Assembly (NCBI RefSeq): GCF_013340285.1
Contig: NZ_BLVO01000012.1
Span: forward strand, 496,001 to 560,000
Direction of reading: 5' to 3'
DNA from: Desulfovibrio subterraneus
Lineage (GTDB): Bacteria; Desulfobacterota; Desulfovibrionia; Desulfovibrionales; Desulfovibrionaceae
Length of the DNA: 64,000 bases
Part shown: positions 16,202 to 23,266 of the stretch, piece by piece
Position numbering within the stretch: position 1 is the first letter of the stretch
Layout: each line of letters begins with the position of its first letter
Notes under the pieces: generated by a model
Databases searched by the model: none
What the model was told of the DNA's origin: nothing
The model's input: the letters and a program-made list of their open reading frames with translations, nothing else
Position numbers and translations under genes: made by a program

Positions 16202-16999
16202 ATGTTTACCACTCTTATTCTGTATCTTGCCCTTGGTGCGGTTGCAGGCATTCTTGCCGGACTGCTCGGCATCGGTGGCGGTCTTGTCATCGTGCCCATG
16301 CTTCATTTTGCATTCCAGTGGCAGGGGCTGCCTGTCGAACACCAGATGCACATGGCGCTGGGTACATCCCTCGCCACCATCATCATGACCTCTGTTGCCA
16401 GCTATAGGGCGCATGACAAGCTCGGTGCCGTGCGCTGGGATATTTTCCGCAGCATCACGCCGGGTATCATCGTGGGCACCCTGCTCGGATCGTGGCTTGC
16501 CGCCCGCATGTCCACCGGCATTCTCAAGGTCGTGTTTGTCTGCTTCCTGTACTATGTGGCAACGCAGATGCTCATGGGCATCAAGCCCAAGCCCACCCGC
16601 GAGATTCCCGGCACCACCGGCATCTTCGGCGCAGGCAGTATTATCGGGTGTGTTTCCAGCATTGTAGGTATTGGCGGCGGCACGCTGACCGTTCCCTTCA
16701 TGACCTGGTGCAACGTGCAGATGCATGTGGCCATCGGCACCGCATCGGCCATCGGCCTGCCCATCGCCCTTGCCGGGACGCTCGGGTATGTGGTCAACGG
16801 CTGGGGCGTTGCCGGTCTGCCGGACTGGACCATCGGGTTCGTCTACATTCCGGCCCTTCTCGGCATTATTGCCGCCAGCGTTCTGACTGCGCCGTTTGGC
16901 GCGAGGCTGGCACACAGTCTGCCCGTATCCAAGCTTAAGCGCATATTCGCCATTCTGCTGTATGCCGTGGCAACCAAGATGCTGCTGAGCCTGTTCTAG
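16202..16999 (+). CDS. TauE/SafE family membrane permease
   Basis: A 265-residue inner-membrane protein with about eight helices. The family's paired motifs are clear: GILAGLLGIGGGLVIVPML in the first half and SSIVGIGGGTLTVPFM in the second. GAGG stands 6 nt before the ATG at 16202. Members export sulfite, sulfoacetate or other anions; the substrate here is unknown, though a sulfite or organosulfonate role would fit a sulfate reducer. It lies 160 bp downstream of the FadR-type regulator in the same direction and may be under its control. A GC-rich hairpin follows. Confidence 0.88.
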   Translation: MFTTLILYLALGAVAGILAGLLGIGGGLVIVPMLHFAFQWQGLPVEHQMHMALGTSLATIIMTSVASYRAHDKLGAVRWDIFRSITPGIIVGTLLGSWLAARMSTGILKVVFVCFLYYVATQMLMGIKPKPTREIPGTTGIFGAGSIIGCVSSIVGIGGGTLTVPFMTWCNVQMHVAIGTASAIGLPIALAGTLGYVVNGWGVAGLPDWTIGFVYIPALLGIIAASVLTAPFGARLAHSLPVSKLKRIFAILLYAVATKMLLSLF

Positions 17000-17117
17000 G
17001 CAGCAGGGCGGTATCTGCCGCATGCTGCTGGACCGTATTGCACCACGCCCCAAGGTTTGGTGCCAGATTTCCCCACCGCGTTGACCGTTGCACCGTAATG
17101 GTGTGCGGTTGGTTGGC

Positions 17118-17156
17118 ATCCGCCCCGGAAATAGGCGATTCCGGGGCGGATTGTTG
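17118..17156 (+). terminator. Probable terminator after the TauE/SafE gene
   Basis: A 13-bp stem ATCCGCCCCGGAA / TTCCGGGGCGGAT with a 9-nt loop is followed by TGTTGTATT, an imperfect T tract. Confidence 0.6.
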
Positions 17157-17287
17157 TATTGGGTGGGGCGTACTTTCTTTGCGGGATACATGTTAGGCGA
17201 AAGTTAAAAAGAATATCTGTTATCGTTTCCGAAAACTTGTGGCAACATTTTTTTCGGATTTGATCCGGTTCTATTTCGTTTTTGCAT

Positions 17288-17306
17288 AATCTCAGTGCCT
17301 GAGATT
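17288..17306. promoter_or_regulatory. Inverted repeat AATCTCAG-TGC-CTGAGATT
   Basis: A perfect 8-bp inverted repeat with a 3-bp spacer, followed by CTTGCAGTTGTT. The loop is short and no T run follows at once, so an operator is as likely as a hairpin. It is about 275 bp before the small gene at 17582. Confidence 0.3.
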
Positions 17307-17581
17307 CTTGCAGTTGTTCCTAAGTATCCCCTCCTGATGTGGAAAAAAATATACTTGTTGGTCCGACCTGTCGGCGCTAGCTTGCCTTTCAAGGGAGAAG
17401 GGGGGCGTTTTAGGGAGTGTCTTGTAGTAAGCAAATTGCATTTATTTGCAGTATGTTAATTCTTGCACTCGGCCTTTTCCCAGTAAAAACGTGCTTGTCG
17501 GTATTCTGCATCAATCGCTGCTGCACGGCGGTGTGAAGTATGTGGAAAACCCGCTGCGAGACAGAGTAACAGGAGGATGTT

Positions 17582-17857
17582 GTGCGCAAGAACTGCATGG
17601 AAGATATGATCGAAAAATTGGGGAAGGACTTCGCCAAGTTCGCCGGGACGCTGCGAGCGGTGGAGAGAACGGAGGATGGTGATTTCATAGTGCCCGCTGA
17701 TGTGATGCTCTCCATAGTCGGGCACGTGGAATCCATGTTTGGTGCAGTGCGCAAGACGCACGTTTCCGTTGCAAGCGCATTGGCCAATGAGCACATATCC
17801 CGCGCGAGAGCCTGGGATCTGCTGATGGATGACTGCAACGGCGGTACCGAGCATTAG
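17582..17857 (+). CDS. Small conserved-looking protein of unknown function
   Basis: A 91-residue protein that starts with GTG at 17582, 5 nt after a perfect AGGAGG. The sequence is mixed and soluble: MRKNCMEDMIEKLGKDFAKF, then a middle segment with VPADVMLSIVGHVESMFGAV and an alpha-helical tail (ANEHISRARAWDLLMDDCNG). I do not recognise the family. A strong ribosome site, coding-like composition and a terminator 25 bp after the stop support it as a real single-gene unit. Confidence 0.7.
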   Translation: MRKNCMEDMIEKLGKDFAKFAGTLRAVERTEDGDFIVPADVMLSIVGHVESMFGAVRKTHVSVASALANEHISRARAWDLLMDDCNGGTEH

Positions 17858-17881
17858 CAGGATGCGAAATGCTGCATTGCC

Positions 17882-17917
17882 AAAGGCCTCCGCAAGATGA
17901 TTCTTGCGGGGGCCTTT
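17882..17917 (+). terminator. Terminator after the small gene at 17582
   Basis: Stem AAAGGCCTCCGCAAG / CTTGCGGGGGCCTTT around a short ATGATT loop, ending in a TTTGT tract. Confidence 0.75.
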
Positions 17918-17940
17918 GTCTGTTCCATTGCCGGAAAGGC

Positions 17941-17973
17941 AAAAAAAAATGGCGGAAGCCGAAGCTTCCGCCT
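17941..17973 (-). terminator. Rho-independent terminator after dsrC
   Basis: Stem GGCGGAAGC / GCTTCCGCC (17951-17972); on the minus strand it is followed by nine consecutive T residues (plus-strand A run 17941-17949). This is a strong terminator for a highly expressed gene. Confidence 0.92.
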
Positions 17974-17999
17974 TGTGTGCACTTGCGCGCTGGTAGCGA

Positions 18000-18317
18000 C
18001 TAAACGCAGCCAGTGGGCTTGGGCAGACCGGCCATCTTGCAAGCACCCTTGCCAGGACCGGAGGGGAACAGTTCGTATACCTGCTTCAGCTTGAAGCCGG
18101 TGTTCTTGGACAGAATACGAACCATGGGAGCGATGCCGTTCTTCTTGTAGTAGTCCTGCAGGAAGTCCAGAATCTTCTGGTGATCTTCGGTGATCTCAGC
18201 GATACCTTCGGATTCCTTTACGAACTCAACCCACTCGGGGGACCATTCTTCGAAGCGAAGCAGGAAGCCGTCTTCATCAACCTCAAAATTCTTACCCTTA
18301 AAAGAAACTTCAGCCAT
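18000..18317 (-). CDS. dsrC: DsrC, sulfur-carrier subunit of dissimilatory sulfite reduction
   Basis: A 105-residue cytoplasmic protein, the physiological partner of sulfite reductase DsrAB. It carries the DsrAB-derived sulfur as a trisulfide between its two cysteines for reduction by DsrMKJOP. Both redox cysteines are present on the flexible C-terminal arm: Cys93 (GACKMAG) and the penultimate Cys104 (PTGCV), 10 residues apart. This separates true DsrC from TusE-like proteins with only the last cysteine. AGGAGG lies 6 nt before the ATG. It stands alone with its own terminator, far from dsrAB, as is usual in Desulfovibrio. Confidence 0.96.
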   Translation of the reverse strand: MAEVSFKGKNFEVDEDGFLLRFEEWSPEWVEFVKESEGIAEITEDHQKILDFLQDYYKKNGIAPMVRILSKNTGFKLKQVYELFPSGPGKGACKMAGLPKPTGCV

Positions 18318-18440
18318 TTGTGTCCTCCTTGGACATGCTCTTCAGCGTGTATCGAGCTGGACTATGCCGGAAACCGGAATGGAATCCGGCAACCAATGTA
18401 AGCAGCTGTCCGCTACTTGTTTCCACACAGGTAATGATAA

Positions 18441-18462
18441 ACCATTCAAAAGCATGAATGGT
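18441..18462. promoter_or_regulatory. Inverted repeat upstream of dsrC
   Basis: Perfect 8-bp arms ACCATTCA / TGAATGGT with a 6-bp spacer, centred about 134 bp before the dsrC start. It sits between a TTGACC and a TTTATC in the minus orientation, the position expected for a repressor operator or a dyad in a promoter spacer. The regulator is unknown. Confidence 0.35.
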
Positions 18463-18767
18463 CAATCTTCAGCTATTATCCCGCACTGGATAAGGCCGGA
18501 TATAGGAGTTTGTCAATGGTCTGCCTGAAAAAAGCGCATCGTGTGCGCTGCAGACCCGTTGCCTTGCGGGGGATGTGGCACTGTATCTGCGCGTGCCGAT
18601 CTGATTTCTTTTCACCCCGTAAGTGTCGCCTAACATGCCACAACGAAATTAAAATTTCAAGAGAAGTCGTTCGAATGTTTTTTATTGTATTTCAGCGTGT
18701 TGCTGGTGATTGAATATGCAGTGAAGGAAAATGGGGCGCCGCTTGGGGCGGAAAAAGATCCGGACTG

Positions 18768-18794
18768 AAAAAGGGGAGAGCGTTCGCTCTCCCC
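18768..18794 (-). terminator. Terminator after the CBS-ACT gene
   Basis: Stem GGGGAGAGCG / CGCTCTCCCC (18773-18794) with almost no loop; on the minus strand it is followed by TTTTT. Confidence 0.85.
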
Positions 18795-18832
18795 TTTGCA
18801 TGCAGGTGTTACGTCAAGTCGCTGTGTCGGCA

Positions 18833-19513
18833 CTATGACACGGTGTGTACGTGATCGCGTGCCCAGAACAGCATCTTGTGTCTGGCTTTCAGTTCTTCGA
18901 TGATCTTGTTTTCGGCCGTGCGGTCCATGGGCATGATGCGGATGTTGACCACGCGGCTCTCCTTGTTCTTCTCCGGTCCTTCCATGGAAGTGAGGATGGA
19001 GATGATGCGCGCGTTGTGTTCGCGCAGGGTATCCACGATGGGCTTGAGGGTGCCTGGCGTGTTGGGCAGCTCAAAGGCGAACTGCACGCCGCCGTACCGG
19101 ACACCGGTGATGGTGATCAGCACTTCAAAGATATCGCTGTCGGTGATGATGCCCTGCAGAACGTTGTTGTCGTCTACGACAGGCATGCCGCCGATCTTCT
19201 TGCTGATCATGAGGACAGCCGCATTTTCCACCGTGTCGAGCGGCTTGGCGCACACGGGGTCCACGGTCATGATGTCCTTCACCTTGATTTCGGAAAGCAG
19301 ATAGTACAACTCGTGTACGTCAAGGCTGGTCGCCTTGGATGGCGATGCTTCCTTGATATCGCGATCGGAAACGATGCCGACAACGCGGTTGTTGGCGTCA
19401 ACCACGGGCAGTCTGCTGATGTCGTGCTCCTTGAGTATCTTGGAGGCCTTCATCATGGACGTGTCAGGGGTGACGGACAGTACATTCTTTGTCATCCAGT
19501 CGCGAATAAGCAT
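18833..19513 (-). CDS. Tandem CBS plus ACT domain protein (AcuB-like)
   Basis: A 226-residue cytoplasmic protein. Residues 1-60 (MLIRDWMTKNVLSVTPDTSM ... DRDIKEA) and about 75-135 (VKDIMTVDPVCAKPLDTVEN ... DSDIFEV) are two CBS motifs forming one Bateman module, which normally binds adenine nucleotides. Residues about 140-215 form an ACT-like domain (YGGVQFAFELPNTPGTLKPI). This order matches AcuB-type proteins, whose role is unclear and probably energy or amino-acid sensing. AGGAGGAG precedes the ATG. A promoter (TTGTTT-18-TATAGT) and a 24-bp palindrome lie upstream. Confidence 0.85.
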   Translation of the reverse strand: MLIRDWMTKNVLSVTPDTSMMKASKILKEHDISRLPVVDANNRVVGIVSDRDIKEASPSKATSLDVHELYYLLSEIKVKDIMTVDPVCAKPLDTVENAAVLMISKKIGGMPVVDDNNVLQGIITDSDIFEVLITITGVRYGGVQFAFELPNTPGTLKPIVDTLREHNARIISILTSMEGPEKNKESRVVNIRIMPMDRTAENKIIEELKARHKMLFWARDHVHTVS

Positions 19514-19583
19514 GGGGACTCCTCCTTGCTCTGCCAGAAAAGTATGTTAGGCATGGGCCGTTGGTTTCATTTTCCGTAGGTTT

Positions 19584-19613
19584 ACTATAATCATCTTTTG
19601 GCACGGCAAACAA
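19584..19613 (-). promoter_or_regulatory. Promoter of the CBS-ACT gene
   Basis: On the minus strand TTGTTT (19608-19613) and TATAGT (19584-19589) are 18 bp apart, giving a start near 19577 and a leader of about 64 nt. The -10 matches consensus in five of six positions; the -35 is weak, which would suit an activator bound at the adjacent palindrome. Confidence 0.5.
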
Positions 19614-19622
19614 GAAAAAATA

Positions 19623-19646
19623 ATCACCATAACATGTTATGGTGAT
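19623..19646. promoter_or_regulatory. 24-bp perfect palindrome upstream of the CBS-ACT gene
   Basis: The half ATCACCATAACA is followed immediately by its exact reverse complement, a 12+12 bp uninterrupted palindrome. It is centred about 57 bp upstream of the inferred start of the CBS-ACT promoter, a typical activator position. On the minus strand it is followed by TATTTTTTC, so a terminator role for antisense or read-through transcription is the alternative. Confidence 0.5.
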
Positions 19647-19716
19647 GATATTTACCGGAACTCCGCACGGGGCTGATTTTCTGTGCGTTTGTGCATTGTC
19701 CGGCAAGGCGCGTCTT

Positions 19717-19804
19717 CTGCCGTTCCCGCTGCCGTTCCCGCTGCCATTCTCGCTGTCGTTGCTGTTCGGTCAGGTTCGGCCAGGTTCGGTGCGGTGAGGT
19801 CGGT
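19717..19804. repeat. Short tandem repeats, 12-bp then 10-bp units
   Basis: Four 12-bp units (CTGCCGTTCCCG twice exactly, then CTGCCATTCTCG and CTGTCGTTGCTG) run straight into about four 10-bp units (TTCGGTCAGG, TTCGGCCAGG, TTCGGTGCGG, TGAGGTCGG). The block lies in the larC upstream region. Confidence 0.75.
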
Positions 19805-19939
19805 TGAGGTTGGGTGTCGCTCTGCCCGTTCGCGCGGTACACGCTTTTGCATTACAGTATGCTCGGCGGAACGTGCTTCCGGCTGGTGCGCTGGTGGTAT
19901 CCGTGCACGGGTTTTGTATAACAGTCATCAGGAGTAGGC

Positions 19940-21133
19940 ATGCGATCACTGTTTCTCGATTGCTCCTTTGGTCTGGGCGGCGACATGCTGCTTGCAGCGT
20001 TGCACGGTCTCGGCGTGGAATACCCCCCCTTGGAAGCCCTGTTTGCGGGGGCGGGCATTCCCGTGGAGATCAGGCCCATGCCTGTATCCCGGCAGGGAAT
20101 TGTCGGGAACGTCATGCGCATTCACTGGGAAGACGGGCAGCCGCTCAGGCATTTGCCGGAACTTGAAGATATCTTTCAGCGCCTGGCTGTGTCCGGTCCG
20201 GTCAGGGAAAAGAGTCTGAAGGCCCTGCACAAACTGGCTGAAGCTGAGGCTGCCGTGCATGGTGTGCCGGTGGAATCGGTACACTTTCATGAAGTGGGTG
20301 CCGTGGATACGCTGGTTGATCTGGTTGGCACCTTCTGGGCGCTGGAACAGCTTGGCGTGTGTGAGGTGGTCTGTTCATCCCTGCCGTGGTTTACCGGCAC
20401 CGTGGAATGTGAGCATGGCACCCTGCCGCTGCCCGCACCGGCAACGTTGCGCCTCATGCAGGGCAAGCCCGTACACCCGACCGGTTTTACGCAGGAAATG
20501 ATAACTCCCACCGGCGCGCTGCTTGTAGACGCTCTGGCAGACCGTTTTGCGGAAGGGCCGCAGGGTACACTGCGTGGCAGCGGCCTTGGCTATGGCACGC
20601 GCGAATCGGGCGGCGGGCTGCGTGTGTTTCTGCTGGAACAGGCGGGAATGCGTTCCGGTGCCGATGCTCATGCTTCGTGCATGACGGTCGAGACTGTGGT
20701 GCAGCTGGAAAGCAACGTGGACCACCTCACGGGTGAGGATATCGGCTTTGGCTTTGAAGCGCTGATGCAGGCCGGTGCGCTGGACGTGCTCTATCTGCCC
20801 GGTATCATGAAAAAGAACAGGCCGGGTGGTGTGCTGCGAGTACTGTGCGCGCAGGATAACGCGGACTCTGTGCAGGAGGCATTTTTCAGGCATACGCATA
20901 CCCTCGGCATACGCCGCAGTTGCGTGGAGCGTGTTGTGCTGCAGCGTCAGGCATCCACCATGCGGGCTCCCTTCGGGGATGTGGAATCCAAGGTCTATTC
21001 GCTTGATGGTGAGAAACTGGAGAAGCCGGAATATGAGGCTCTGGCTGCCTTTGCCCGCAAGACAGGACGCAGCATGCCGGAACTGCGCGCCATGCTGTTC
21101 GGCGATGAACCGCAGCCGGAATCTGACGAATAA
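19940..21133 (+). CDS. larC: LarC-like nickel-pincer cofactor insertion protein
   Basis: A 397-residue protein of the LarC family (formerly UPF0272/DUF111). LarC inserts nickel into the pyridinium bis-thiocarboxylate mononucleotide that becomes the pincer cofactor of lactate racemase and related enzymes. Landmarks are DCSFGLGGDMLLAALHGLGV at the N terminus, the conserved VHFHEVGAVDTLVDLVGT, LPLPAPATLRLM, and TGEDIGFGFEALMQAGALDV with the PGIMKKNRPG segment in the C-terminal domain. In Lactobacillus the gene is split by a programmed frameshift; here it is one frame. AGGAG precedes the ATG. No larA, larB or larE is in the window. Confidence 0.88.
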   Translation: MRSLFLDCSFGLGGDMLLAALHGLGVEYPPLEALFAGAGIPVEIRPMPVSRQGIVGNVMRIHWEDGQPLRHLPELEDIFQRLAVSGPVREKSLKALHKLAEAEAAVHGVPVESVHFHEVGAVDTLVDLVGTFWALEQLGVCEVVCSSLPWFTGTVECEHGTLPLPAPATLRLMQGKPVHPTGFTQEMITPTGALLVDALADRFAEGPQGTLRGSGLGYGTRESGGGLRVFLLEQAGMRSGADAHASCMTVETVVQLESNVDHLTGEDIGFGFEALMQAGALDVLYLPGIMKKNRPGGVLRVLCAQDNADSVQEAFFRHTHTLGIRRSCVERVVLQRQASTMRAPFGDVESKVYSLDGEKLEKPEYEALAAFARKTGRSMPELRAMLFGDEPQPESDE

Positions 21134-21768
21134 GTATCAGCCGTCTGCTGATTCGGTCGCCTGCTGATGCTGTGTGCTGCCGTGCATGGCGGTACTGCCC
21201 GAAATCATGCCCAATTGTCTGGCAAGATCGTTTGGCAAGGTCCTAGGGCCAAATCGTTTGGCAAGATCGTCGGGCGCGGTCATTTGGCCTAATCGTTTAG
21301 CCCAATCTGCAGATCCTCTCATCAGATACACATATCGGGTCCACTTATCAGGTCCATTTGCCAGATCCCCTTTTCTGGTCGAATTGTCTGGTCCAGGTAT
21401 TGGGCCCGCAGCCAGACTTGGTATCCAGACTTACTGGTCTGGTTTGATTGGGCAGCATGCTTGTCCGGCGTGATTTGTATGGAAGAGTATCCGGCAAGAG
21501 TATCGGCAAGATTGTCCGGCAAGATTGTCCGGCAAGATTGTCCGGTAAGATTCTTCGGCAAGATTTGTAGGCGCGACTATCCGTCCCGCTTTTCACCAGT
21601 CCCCCTGCAGGGGAAAAAAGGGAACAGATAAGAGACCCGACTGCGAATGCGTCGGTTTTTCAGGAATATTGCGCAGGGCAGTGCGTCTGCCGGAGTGTGA
21701 TCTGGTCCGGCTTCCGGCACAATGTCGAAGCGTATCCGACTCTGTCTCCGGGCAGGACCGCGTCAGCG
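21134..21768. other. Repeat-filled intergenic region after larC
   Basis: Of this 635-bp gap, about 376 bp (21213-21588) are a degenerate 13-bp tandem array described separately. The remaining 180 bp up to the 3' end of the minus-strand unknown gene show no strong hairpin with a T run and no coding sequence. Confidence 0.6.
21213..21588. repeat. Degenerate 13-bp tandem repeat array, about 29 units
   Basis: The stretch can be cut into 29 consecutive units, 28 of 13 bp and one of 12 bp (21499-21510), with no other gap. Examples are AATTGTCTGGCAA, GATCGTTTGGCAA, AATCGTTTGGCAA, ACTTATCAGGTCC, AATTGTCTGGTCC, and two exact ATTGTCCGGCAAG copies at 21511-21536. A GG (less often AG) recurs every 13 bp from 21221 to 21570, with only about two single-base phase slips. 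The 13-bp period is not a multiple of three, and no frame stays open with coding character, so it is non-coding. Confidence 0.9.
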
Positions 21769-22770
21769 TCAGCGAACGCGCAGGCTTCGCCAGACCGATT
21801 CAAAGGTCTCCACGTTGCAGGTCGTGGTGGTGCTGGATTCGTGTGTCACCATGAGCAGCTTGTTTTCATGCTCTTCAACCCATGCTGTTCCCCGTATGGT
21901 CTTGGTCTGCCGTGTTCCGGACGAGAACAGGGAAAGCCGCTGCAGCAGGTTCGGCCGCACCTCGCGGTGCCATTGGTAGCGCTTGCGCGCACCGGTGGGC
22001 AGTCCGGTCTTTTCCTTGCGGATATCCTTGAGCGGGGTGTCCATGGTTTCCTGAATCCATACCCGGAACGGTTGACCCTGCAGGACCACGTTGGCAGGAG
22101 CAAAACGGCGGATACACAGTTCGCACTGGCCGTCCGAAAAGATGATTTCGCTCAGTCCGGGCTTGAACTCCGCATTTCTGAGGACGTATCCGGCCGGTGC
22201 CAGAAATTGCAGGTCGTTCAGGGCATAGGGAACCGGAACTCCGGACATGACCATGCCGATGCTGCGCAGTACGTCGCGGAGTTGCGCATCCAAACATACA
22301 TCTGACTGCACGTCAGGCTGCATATCAGGCAGCACTTCGGGTCGCACGTCGGGCTGTCCATCCGGTTGTGTGTCCGGTCGGGCGTCGGCGTTGGGGCATT
22401 GGATGAAAAGGGTGCTGTTCGAGGGTCTGTGCAGGCAGAAGGCACCGTTGGCTTCGGCATGCGTGAAGGGGTGAACCTCGAAATCGGAAGACATGCCTTG
22501 CAGCATCTCATTCCAGCGGGCAGGGATGTCGGCAGATGCGAGAGAGAATCCCTCGTGGCGTTGCATCTGCTTTTCAAGTGCTCGGCACTTGCGCGGAATG
22601 GAAACGGGACCGGATTCCGCAGTCCATTTGCATTCCAGCACGGCAATGTTGTGGCGGGTAAAGAGAATGTGGCGAGTATCAATGATTGCCGGTATCCAGT
22701 CGTCGGGCACGGTCAGGAAAATTCCGTTCCATGCCACCGGACTGCCGGGTATGTCCGATGCAGCGTCCAT
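21769..22770 (-). CDS. Protein of unknown function with an internal PD-rich tetrapeptide repeat
   Basis: A 333-residue protein. I start it at the ATG at 22770 (MDAASDIPGSPVAWNGIFLT), which has AGGA 10 nt upstream; the frame is open for 120 codons further but that part is repeat-derived shadow. I do not recognise the family. Residues about 8-110 look like a compact domain (VPDDWIPAIIDTRHILF, ECKWTAESGPVSI). Residues about 127-158 are an in-frame tetrapeptide repeat (RPDT QPDG QPDV RPEV LPDM QPDV) encoded by 12-bp tandem DNA repeats. The C-terminal part (VMSGVPVPYALNDLQFLAPA to the end) is again globular and includes CELCIRRFAP. No signal peptide or membrane segment is seen. Confidence 0.7.
   Translation of the reverse strand: MDAASDIPGSPVAWNGIFLTVPDDWIPAIIDTRHILFTRHNIAVLECKWTAESGPVSIPRKCRALEKQMQRHEGFSLASADIPARWNEMLQGMSSDFEVHPFTHAEANGAFCLHRPSNSTLFIQCPNADARPDTQPDGQPDVRPEVLPDMQPDVQSDVCLDAQLRDVLRSIGMVMSGVPVPYALNDLQFLAPAGYVLRNAEFKPGLSEIIFSDGQCELCIRRFAPANVVLQGQPFRVWIQETMDTPLKDIRKEKTGLPTGARKRYQWHREVRPNLLQRLSLFSSGTRQTKTIRGTAWVEEHENKLLMVTHESSTTTTCNVETFESVWRSLRVR
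22297..22392. repeat. 12-bp tandem repeats inside the unknown gene, about 8 units
   Basis: Eight 12-bp units, for example CACGTCAGGCTG, CATATCAGGCAG, CACTTCGGGTCG, CACGTCGGGCTG, TCCATCCGGTTG, TGTGTCCGGTCG. They share a TCnGG core with the 13-bp intergenic array at 21.2-21.6 kb, but the period is 12 bp, so the reading frame is kept and a four-residue PD-containing repeat is encoded on the minus strand. Confidence 0.85.
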
Positions 22771-22798
22771 GAGCCATTCCTGTTGAAGGTTAGCAAAG

Positions 22799-22831
22799 GC
22801 GGATTCCCGTGTGCTTATGGCGGGAATCCGC
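22799..22831. promoter_or_regulatory. Hairpin in the leader of the unknown gene
   Basis: A perfect 11-bp stem GCGGATTCCCG / CGGGAATCCGC with an 11-nt loop, 29 bp upstream of the minus-strand start at 22770. No T run follows in either direction, so it is not a standard terminator. It could affect translation or message stability. Confidence 0.45.
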
Positions 22832-23266
22832 AGCCTGTTTTCGGCAGACTGCGATTTTTCCGTCTGTTTGTCCAGAGGCAGCTGTCTGAGCGGATAACTA
22901 ATACCTGTTTCGTGCTTGCCAAGGGGCAGTTGGACATTACTTGTGCATAACCGGAATGGGTTGTCCCTTCTGTTATAATCTGCAGAGCGTTGCTTCGGTA
23001 ATGTTGCGCTCCTGCGGCAAGGCACATTACGTCCGTTTGTGGCTGTGGGGCAGGGGGCGTTCCGGACATGTCTGGTGCTTGTGTGCCGGAGTGGACGCGG
23101 GGCTATCGGTCGGGTATTCGGGGTGACCATAGTGATCGTTCGGCAGACCGTTTACCCATACCCCCATTCACTCGGTCGTCAGGTCGTTTTGGGGGTCGAT
23201 TTGACCGGCCGTTCACCCAGCCGTTCGTCCGGCCTTTGCTTGCAGGTGTATCCGATCTATATGGCT

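Larger units (their letters stand above)
17000..17581. other. Intergenic region, TauE/SafE to small unknown gene
   Basis: This 582-bp gap starts with the TauE terminator and becomes A+T-rich after about 17200. It holds a perfect inverted repeat AATCTCAG-TGC-CTGAGATT at 17288-17306 and a thymine-rich stretch. No convincing coding sequence is present; the short frames across 17446-17680 have no ribosome site and overlap the start of the next gene. Confidence 0.5.
18318..18832. other. dsrC upstream region
   Basis: This 515-bp gap should contain the strong dsrC promoter, read on the minus strand. TTGACC followed after 18 bp by TTTATC (minus strand, 18438-18468) encloses an inverted repeat, and TTGACA occurs further up (18511-18516) without a convincing -10. 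The rest (18530-18760) is unremarkable; a terminator for the convergent CBS gene lies at 18768-18794. No coding sequence is evident. Confidence 0.45.
19514..19939. other. Intergenic region between the CBS-ACT gene and larC
   Basis: This 426-bp divergent gap holds the promoter of the CBS-ACT gene, a 24-bp perfect palindrome at 19623-19646, and a short tandem-repeat block at 19717-19804. The remaining 130 bp before larC are unremarkable. Open frames crossing it read through the repeat block and are arginine-rich on the minus strand, so I do not call them genes. Confidence 0.5.

Noticed and set aside
21213-21588. The tandem array as a possible CRISPR
   Set aside because: Units are 13 bp, contiguous and degenerate, with no spacers, and no cas genes are in the window.
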